Shown piece after piece: positions 57,366 through 64,000 of a stretch of 64,000 nucleotides of DNA. Positions within the stretch are counted from its first letter, which is position 1, and the number at the start of each line of letters is the position of its first letter. Under the pieces are notes generated by a model. That model was given only the letters and a program-made list of their open reading frames with translations. It ran no database searches and had not been told where the DNA came from. Both the position numbers and the translations under genes were made by a program. Source of the DNA: Proales similis (taxonomy: Eukaryota > Rotifera > Eurotatoria > Ploima > Proalidae); NCBI GenBank assembly GCA_019059635.1, contig JAGVRJ010000009.1, forward strand, positions 620,001 to 684,000. The letters run 5' to 3'.

Positions 57366-57434
57366 AAAGACAATACGATCGTTATTTTCAAATTCATTTC
57401 ATCAGTTCATCTACGCTACTCTAGTTGGCTATTG

Positions 57435-57440
57435 AATAAA
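57435..57440 (+). terminator. Poly(A) signal of the micropeptide gene
   Basis: AATAAA, immediately followed by a second AATAAAT at 57443, in the 100 bases before tRNA-Ser. Confidence 0.55.
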
Positions 57441-57532
57441 AATAATAAATTATATCGATTAAGATTGCTTGATGATTCAGTCTGAAACTGAAAGTCTTTA
57501 ATTTATAGCCATTTTGTTGGCATCCAGACCAG

Positions 57533-57642
57533 GCAGTGATGGCCGAGTGGTTAAGGCGTCTGACTAGAATGTTTCTATGTCTGTATCAAGACACGGTGAT
57601 CAGATGGGGTTACCCGCGCAGGTTCAAATCCTGCTCACTGCG
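57533..57642 (+). tRNA. tRNA-Ser (AGA anticodon) with a 29-base intron
   Basis: Acceptor stem GCAGTGA pairs with TCACTGC, D arm is TGGCCGAGTGG, and anticodon arm TCTGA-CTAGAAA-TCAGA carries anticodon AGA at 57566-57568. It is interrupted after position 37 by an intron at 57570-57598, the canonical nuclear site. A variable arm typical of type II tRNAs follows, then the T arm with GGTTCAAATCC. Discriminator base G. A T-run right after the gene fits a Pol III stop. Confidence 0.95.
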
Positions 57643-57733
57643 AACTTTTTTCCCTCTTTTCTATAAAAGCTTAAATTTATTTCTTTTCTAACTGCGCATA
57701 TCTCACACAAATTAAAAAAAAACACAACACCAA

Positions 57734-59173
57734 TCATCTCTTAAGATTAAACGGTAGCACCTGATGAGATTTGAAGCGATGATCATGTTTTGCTTCAAGA
57801 ATTTCGTTTTTATCTTCTTGATCATCTTGCTCTACCTGAACAGCACCACGCTCCCTGTTGGCTCTTTCGATCAGATCTCTCTCAAGGCTACTCGCCAAAG
57901 CTGAGGGATCGTCCATCTTGCGATGGTAGTCGGCCTTTCTTTTGTACTCATCTATTTTCTCTTTATCTCTGATGTGAAGTTCAGACCCTTCTGCTTGATA
58001 CTGGTCTACTGGTTCAAGCACTGACTCATACTCTGAAGTAAACGCATCACCAGCATCATCTGTTTCATTTTCTGTCCACTCGAATGGAGGATTTCGTCGT
58101 AAATGATTCATTTCGGTTTGATGATGACTCTCTATGTCAGGTTTGACAAAAGAGTGGATTTTCGCCAATGTACTAGCGTCAATTTTGGTAGAGTAAAGGT
58201 TCAAATATTTTAGCCCGACAAAGTAGTTTTCAAGCAAGTAGAGAATTAGCTTTGAAATAAAAAAATAAAAGCTATGATAGACAGCAAACAAAGCTTTATT
58301 GGGATGAGTCTTACCTCGGCACTCTGGTCCGTTAAATTTGTACCTTCTAAGTCGAGAGTTTGCAGGTTGTTGTTAGAGCAAATTGTTGCTACAATCAAAA
58401 AGCCGGCTCTATCGTCGAGCGAGTTGTAATCAAGGTAAAGGTTTTTCAGATCGAAAGTAGCCGCAATTGAAATTAAAATTTTGCTCCATCCATCAGCTGT
58501 TATTCTTGGATTGTGACTGAGAATCAACTCTTCTACACCTGGAAAAGAGCTTCAGAAATCTCTGATCGCTGACAATTGCTTCCTTATTTGCTTACATTTT
58601 CCGCTGCCTCTCCGATGTAAAATTTCTCGAATGTTTTCTACACTTTCGTCAGTAAGATCACAGTCACCAATGTCTAATGACCTCAGCTTTGGCAGATCGA
58701 GCAAGGCGTAATTCAGTTGCCTGAGACCTGCGTCTCCGATCGGATTTGAGTGAAGGCTTTTTGTCAAAGAGGCAGTTAAAAAAATTTCATCGTCATCATC
58801 TCATCGTTATTTGCACTGTCTTACCATAATGAATCCAGGTTGTTTAAAGTGGCTACCACGGTTGTTAGGTAATTTACTCGCTCAATTGAGTTGATAATAT
58901 TCACGCTCAGGTTCAGATAGACGACTGGTTTGCATTTTTTCACCGCTTTCATCAGTCTTTCAAAATCTCTTTTTGAACCAAAATTAATCAAATGCCGAAA
59001 ATATGAACAAATCAACTTCCTAAGGTTACTCACAACTTGCCAATGTAACAATTTCTAAAACTAATACACCAGAACCGATCGCGGTTATTGGACATCAATT
59101 GGCACAGATCTTTACATCTTGTTGGATTGATATCTTCTTCGAAAACCTCCAGAGTTCCTTGACTATTCATCAT
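57734..59173 (-). CDS. LRRC73: LRRC73 homologue (leucine-rich repeat protein)
   Basis: Five exons, 59173-59034, 58968-58825, 58756-58596, 58538-58315 and 58249-57734, join in phase to 394 residues (human 316). Ribonuclease-inhibitor-type repeats run through most of it: DFERLMKAVKKCKPVVYLNLS, HSNPIGDAGLRQLNYAL, LRSLDIGDCDLTDESVENI, LILSHNPRITADGWSKIL, LYLDYNSLDD and LQTLDLEGTNLTDQSAE. These match LRRC73 repeat by repeat. The C-terminal 130 residues (after FVKPDIESHHQ) are charged and look lineage-specific. The function of LRRC73 is not known; it is expressed mainly in brain and testis in mammals. A minus-strand AATAAA lies at 57676-57681, close to the tRNA. Confidence 0.9.
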
Positions 59174-59776
59174 AATTTAAGAGGTTCATTCGTGCCTTTG
59201 CTGCCTTTAGTTTTCATCTATAGACTACTATTTTTGCACATTCTCCTTTTCAGCATTCCGTTGCGTTATATTTAACCTTGCGTTCGGTGATATAACTCAT
59301 AATTCAAGTAGTTTCCATAGTACCACAACTCATAATGTGTTGTTAATACTCGTAAAAAGATATTTTCTCATGTCTCTTAAAAAAACTAACACGCCCGACT
59401 TTTGCTCGAGGACAATAATAAATTTAAAGTTTATTATTTCAGTTCGAGGCGACTTTTTTATTTGATGACTTTTGACAAAAGCCACATAGACCAATATAAA
59501 AAAATTTAGAATGACAGCAGGTAGATCAAAATGACTGGAACTAGAGGTCAAATCCAGGACAAACCAGGTCTCGTGCATTAGTTGTTTGTCTTAAACTTTT
59601 CATTTATCGAGCAAAATGTTTCCAAATCAGCTGGGGGAATAATATTGAGCTTTTACTACTAATATATGAATTCTTTATGCTTTCTTATTGACTGGATTTG
59701 AGTTTATTTGACATGCATAAAGTGGATTTTTCATATTCATGTTAGTTACGGAAAAATAGGCCTCTAGATCACGCAA
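59174..59776. other. Spacer between LRRC73 and tRNA-Leu
   Basis: About 600 AT-rich bases containing the LRRC73 promoter side. No exon or further RNA gene is supported. Confidence 0.45.
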
Positions 59777-59860
59777 GCCAGGGTGGCCGAGTGGTTTAAG
59801 GCGTTGGACTTAAGATCCAATTCACAAATGTGAGCATGGGTTCGAACCCCATTCCTGGCA
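59777..59860 (+). tRNA. tRNA-Leu (TAA anticodon)
   Basis: 84 bases with acceptor stem GCCAGGG/TTCCTGGC and discriminator A. The D arm has GTGGCCGAGTGG, a Pol III A box. The anticodon arm TTGGA-CTTAAGA-TCCAA carries TAA at 59811-59813. A long variable arm and GGGTTCGAACCCC (B box) follow. It has no intron. A T-run follows at 59863. Confidence 0.97.
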
Positions 59861-60749
59861 AATTTTTTTCATTTTTGACATATTTCATGAGAGAAAGAAA
59901 AAGTGAAACAAAAGCTGAGAGTGAGAGAATTGAAATGAATCAGAAAAGCTTGATGACTGAGAAAAGTTGTTTTGATCGGATTGTTACTGATATTACATCC
60001 ATTTGGTTGCATATCTTGCTTGTATGAGCATAAATGAAAATATTTTTTGCAAGTGGGTTATCTAGGACCTGTTTTTGTAAACCATTACCGCCGCATCATA
60101 AATCTGTCAATTACGAAGTTTGAGAAGGCAGGCATTTCTAACTCACTCTCAATTGATTGCAATGTAAAATATATGAAATAAAAGGAATAGGCAACAAACA
60201 AGTGTTCTGATATTCCCAATTATTCTTGTCTTAATTATTGAGGGTATAATTTACATTCTGGGCGTTGTAGAAGTGTAGCGTGATGCAATAAAAAAAAAAA
60301 AGACCGAGATCGACAGAGATTATGAGGCAAATAAAGGGCCCAGTTAACCTTCTGAGCTGAGACGGGCCATTCTTTTGAACATTCGGACTTGCAGCTCTGC
60401 TCATTATATATTCATCTCAAGAAGAACTGAATTCAACCAACACCAACCGCATAATTATGAAGAATTATTACTTCTTACTGCTCACAGTGCAAGTAGCAAG
60501 CTTGTTCGGCTTGTGAATCCACAATGTTGTTTAAATAGAAAAGAGATTACATGAACGAACGATCTTCACAAGTGACTGAGTCTTATCAAGTGAAGTTGGA
60601 TCGATTGGCTATCGCATACTCTCGATATTTTTTGCTTTTGCAACCGCCAAATCACAACATTTATATATTTCTTTGAAATGCTTTTCACTTTGATTTGTCT
60701 TATCGCTCTAAATAAGACACGTCAATCAATAATTTAGATAGAATTTGTT
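59861..60749. other. Spacer upstream of atlastin
   Basis: About 890 AT-rich bases with an A-run at 60289-60301. No exon, TATA box or RNA gene is convincing. Confidence 0.4.
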
Positions 60750-62462
60750 ATGTCAGGAAAGATACCCGCGGGTGAATCCGGCGAGTTGAGATCGGGCAGT
60801 GCGAAAGATGTGGGCCCGCTTCAAATCGTTGACATTACTCGAGATCACAAATTTAAGCTGAACGAAGAAAACCTGCTGTCCATTCTCAATCATCCCAAAG
60901 CTCGAACAAAAAAAGTTTGCGTCATTTCGGTGGCGGGCGCTTTTCGAAAAGGCAAATCTTTTCTCCTCGATTTCTTTCTACGCTATTTGAACCGAAACGG
61001 TCGCGAGGATTGGATGGGCAGCGATGAAGAGCCGTTGACAGGCTTTCATTGGAAAGGCGGCTCAGAAAGAGACACGACCGGTATTTTAATGTGGGCTGAA
61101 CCATTTATTGTCAAAAGGCAAGATTCAAACGAAGAAGTCGCTGTGCTCCTCATGGACACACAAGGAGCGTTTGATTCTCAGAGTACCGTTAAAGATTGTG
61201 CCACTGTGTTTGCGCTAAGTCTAATGATCAGCTCAGTTCATGTCTATAATATAATGCAAAATCTGCAAGAAGATGACCTTCAGCATTTGCATTTGTTCAC
61301 CGAATACGGAAGAATTGCGCTGGAGAACTCCAAAGAAACGCCGTTCAACAAGCTGACTTTTCTCATCAGGGACTGGTGCTTTCCTTATGAGCACAAGTAC
61401 GGCTACGAAGGTGGCAAAGATTTACTTGAAAAACGATTCAAAGTTCAGGAAGAGCAACATCAAGAGCTCAGAGATTTGCGCCTCAATCTGCGCAAGTGTT
61501 TTGACAAGCTCGACTGCTATTTGATGCCGCATCCAGGTCTTAAGGTCTGCACCAGCCCTGACTTTGACGGGAAACTCAAAGACATTGAGGGCGAATTCAA
61601 AACCTACGTGAAGAAATTCGTCGAAAGCGCGTTTAGGCCAGAGCTTCCGGTCAAACAGATCAATGGACGAGAAATTTCGACTCTCGAGTTACACGAGTAT
61701 TTCAAGGCTTACTGCCGAATATTCGAGGCCGATGAACTGCCTGAGCCCAAATCAATGCTAATGGCTACCGCCGAGGCAAACAACTTGGCTGCTAAAGCGA
61801 TTGCAAAAGAATTTTACATCAGCGCCATGGAGCAGCATTGCGGCGGCGATCGTCCCTACATGCATCCGCATCATCTGCAAGTGGCCAACGTGCAAATCAG
61901 AGAAGAAACAGTAAAAAAATTCAACTCAGTGCCCAAGCTTGGCGGCGACTCAATGAGCGAACAATATCTAACCGAGTTGAAGCTTGAAATTGAGGATTTA
62001 TTTGAAAAGTACGTGAAACACAACGACAGCAAAAACATATTCGCATTTTCCCGGACAGCGACCTCCCTAATCGCAATTATGGTGTTGGCATACATGACTT
62101 CTGGCCTCCTCGAATGGTTCTGGCTCGGCTCATTTTCGTTTCTCTTCAACTTTTTATTTTGGTCTTGTTTCATCATGCTATCTGCATGGATTTACGTCAA
62201 GTACAGCGGCGAATACAAAGAAGTCGGCGAATACATTGATGGTCTCGCGGATATTTTGTGGAGACGAGTAAGCAAACTAAACGGCTCATGGTTTAAATTT
62301 GAAGATTTTCACAATGGTCTTCTTCTAAATTAGGTCTATCAGCCAGTATACGAGCAGTTCATTCAGCATGCGATACGTGCAATGCTGAGCTACGCGCCCG
62401 TTCAAGACGCTCCGTACTCGCAGGCAACTACCAATACAGCCAGCCAAAAAAAGAGCAATTAA
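60750..62462 (+). CDS. ATL: Atlastin (ER-membrane fusion GTPase)
   Basis: Two exons, 60750-62267 and 62334-62462, join in phase to 548 residues (human ATL1 is 558). The dynamin-superfamily GTPase motifs are all present: P-loop GAFRKGKS (about 63-70), ERDTTGIL (switch I), DTQGAFDSQ (switch II, about 136) and RDW (G4, about 207). A three-helix bundle follows, then two closely spaced TM segments (about 431-480), and a C-terminal amphipathic helix encoded mostly by exon 2 (VYQPVYEQFIQHAIRAML). Atlastin tethers and fuses ER tubules by GTP-driven dimerisation. Reading through 62268 would lose the conserved C-terminal helix, so I placed the intron there. Confidence 0.97.
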
Positions 62463-62754
62463 AGCGTCTGATGTAAGATTCGTTTATTAAACGATTCATA
62501 TCAGAATATTTCATCCCGATAAACTAATGCTTGGCCAGCTGACCGCAAATATTGAACTCTCATTAATCAAATTGGTTCTAACGGTTTATTTTATTTGGCT
62601 GGCTGTTATTTGTTATTCTTGTTTTCTGTGCTTCTATCTTTGAATCAAAGAAAACGAAAATTTCTGACTTTTTTCATATGCCAGCTAAGCTCACCCTTGA
62701 GGCATTCAATTCAAAGGCAAATAGAAGCGAGTTGAATCATATAACCGCCAAAGT

Positions 62755-64000
62755 TCATTTATTTTCTTCCAACGCCATTTGCTCTTTCAGCTTGTCAAGT
62801 TCTTTTCTTTGAAGTGCGATAAAGTTGTAAAGCCAGCAAATTCGTTTCGCTTCCCATTCGGGATAGAGCAATGAGCAAATTAGCCTATTTATACGCTTGA
62901 AATAAACATCACCAAACAAAACGGCGATCAGAAGCAGATAATGGCCCATGAGCAATGCCCAAGTGAGCGGAGGAACTGAAGAGGGCAATGGTAGACACCG
63001 TGCATTGGAGCCGTTCCGCTCCAAGAGCTCCTCCCGCTTTAATTGGCTGGTCATTGAGCGTAATGCTTGTGCCAAGAATCCTTTCCCTGTCACATTTACG
63101 GCAAGCAGGGAGCGTTGAATGAATAGGAAGTTTATGACACCGATTCGGTTGATGTTATGCAAAAAGTCGCTTATTAGATAGTCTCCAAGCACACATACAG
63201 TACCAATGATCCAGAGCACGATGTTGACCGCCAAGCCCCTTCTGAAACTGGATCGCTGTGCAGATGAAATGTAAAACTCGAATGGCGACCTGTAGCTCTC
63301 GCATTCGTGAGCTTTCAAGGGGAATAGCGACGGGTGACCTTTTTGCTGCTGATCTGAGTCAATTTTGTAAAGTAATCGGGTTAGAAAGTTGTTGTCAAAC
63401 TTGATGTCGCTTGTGTATTTAGAGTAGTAGGAGAATGCGGCGAAGAAAGCGAACGAAAAGCCATAATTTGAACACGCTTTAAGTATTAGTAGAGAATAGT
63501 ACATCACTTCGGATCTGTATTGAGTTTCAGCCCTGAACTGCACAAAAGATGCCTTGAACAGGGCCAGTTTTTCTTTCGACTCTTGGTTAACTTGGTTTAT
63601 TTGAAATTCGTGCTCAAATGAGATGTTAACCTCCTGGCTCATTGTATTCTTAATTGATCTCAGCTCGTCAAGTGCCTGCTTGTCATCGATCTTTCCTTTG
63701 GAAATTATTTTCTCGCATCTACTCTCGATTGACAACTGCGTTAAATTTTTGTAATAACAATAGTCATAGTTCTCTTCGTTGAAAATCTTCGGACAAACGG
63801 CTTCATTTAAAAGGCCGAACATCAACTTTGCGTGGAGGCATCGGTTGCCAACTGCTTGCATCTTGTTTTTGCATCGCTCTTCGCCAAGAGAAAGCATTTG
63901 CTTGCACTCATTTAGTTTGCGTTTTGAAAATCCATCACCAGACATAACCGATCGTCTGAATCGATTCGCTTCGCTTGGCTCGGCTAGTTCGATTTCCAAT
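62755..64000 (-). CDS. DC-STAMP-domain membrane protein (DCST1/DCST2/sneaky type), 5' part outside the window
   Basis: A minus-strand frame of 414 residues ends at TAA 62755 and is still open at the right edge, so the N-terminal part is missing. Features are several TM segments (SLLILKACSNYGFSFAFF, IVLWIIGTVCVLGDYLI, LTWALLMGHYLLLIAVLF), a Cys-rich extracellular stretch (CLHAKLMFGLLNEAVCPKIF; CYYKN), and the C-terminal DC-STAMP signature (LICSLLYPEWEAKRICWLYNFI). The fly and worm relatives (sneaky, spe-42/spe-49) are sperm proteins needed at fertilisation; vertebrate DC-STAMP acts in cell fusion. A sperm role is a family inference. The 292-base spacer to atlastin is tail-to-tail. Confidence 0.85.
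   Translation of the reverse strand, partial: LEIELAEPSEANRFRRSVMSGDGFSKRKLNECKQMLSLGEERCKNKMQAVGNRCLHAKLMFGLLNEAVCPKIFNEENYDYCYYKNLTQLSIESRCEKIISKGKIDDKQALDELRSIKNTMSQEVNISFEHEFQINQVNQESKEKLALFKASFVQFRAETQYRSEVMYYSLLILKACSNYGFSFAFFAAFSYYSKYTSDIKFDNNFLTRLLYKIDSDQQQKGHPSLFPLKAHECESYRSPFEFYISSAQRSSFRRGLAVNIVLWIIGTVCVLGDYLISDFLHNINRIGVINFLFIQRSLLAVNVTGKGFLAQALRSMTSQLKREELLERNGSNARCLPLPSSVPPLTWALLMGHYLLLIAVLFGDVYFKRINRLICSLLYPEWEAKRICWLYNFIALQRKELDKLKEQMALEENK

Overview
The window is nuclear DNA of a small-genome animal. The evidence is spliced protein genes with mostly 50-80 base GT-AG introns, AATAAA signals after many stops, a tRNA-Ser gene with an intron after the anticodon, and animal families such as atlastin, ADAM10, ZEB/zfh1 and DEG/ENaC. 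Several genes resemble vertebrate cilium-, centrosome- or sperm-associated proteins (CCDC81, KIAA2012, hinderin), which suggests a bilaterian that still builds cilia or flagella. The phylum cannot be fixed from this sequence. A compact spiralian-type microinvertebrate is one guess. There is no sign of bacterial DNA, a virus, a transposon or a CRISPR array.

The left third (1-20.3 kb) is gene-dense. In order: the tail of an unknown gene; CCDC81; an intronless DEG/ENaC channel; an unknown coiled-coil gene behind an upstream ORF; a long KIAA2012-like gene on the minus strand; a secreted ADA2/ADGF-like protein that has lost most catalytic residues and gained a C-terminal IPT/TIG domain; a hinderin-like coiled-coil gene; NSMCE1 of the SMC5/6 complex; and fumarylacetoacetase. 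The middle (20.3-39.2 kb) is looser: an unknown basic protein, a divergent GPCR, a lipid phosphate phosphatase, ADAM10 with a very long basic tail, three unknown genes, ribosomal protein eL20 (RPL18A) and exosome subunit RRP41 (EXOSC4).

From 39.2 to 57.2 kb there are only two protein genes, a tandem pair of ZEB/zfh1-type zinc-finger repressors in long gene-free DNA. The copies are diverged in their N-terminal finger exons and middles. Two blocks of about 400 and 310 bp are almost identical (two mismatches each), the pattern expected of gene conversion. Neither copy shows the family homeodomain in the exons found. The last 7 kb is dense again: a two-exon gene for a 39-residue membrane micropeptide, tRNA-Ser, an LRRC73 homologue, tRNA-Leu, atlastin, and a DC-STAMP-domain gene that runs off the right edge.

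The genes are not an operon or a single pathway. The neighbourhood looks like ordinary compact animal DNA interrupted by one large developmental-regulator landscape. The most novel items are the conversion mosaic of the zfh1 pair, the ADA2-like pseudoenzyme with an IPT domain, and the micropeptide gene. Exon boundaries given here were built by hand from splice signals, reading phase and family similarity recalled from knowledge. No alignments or transcripts were available.
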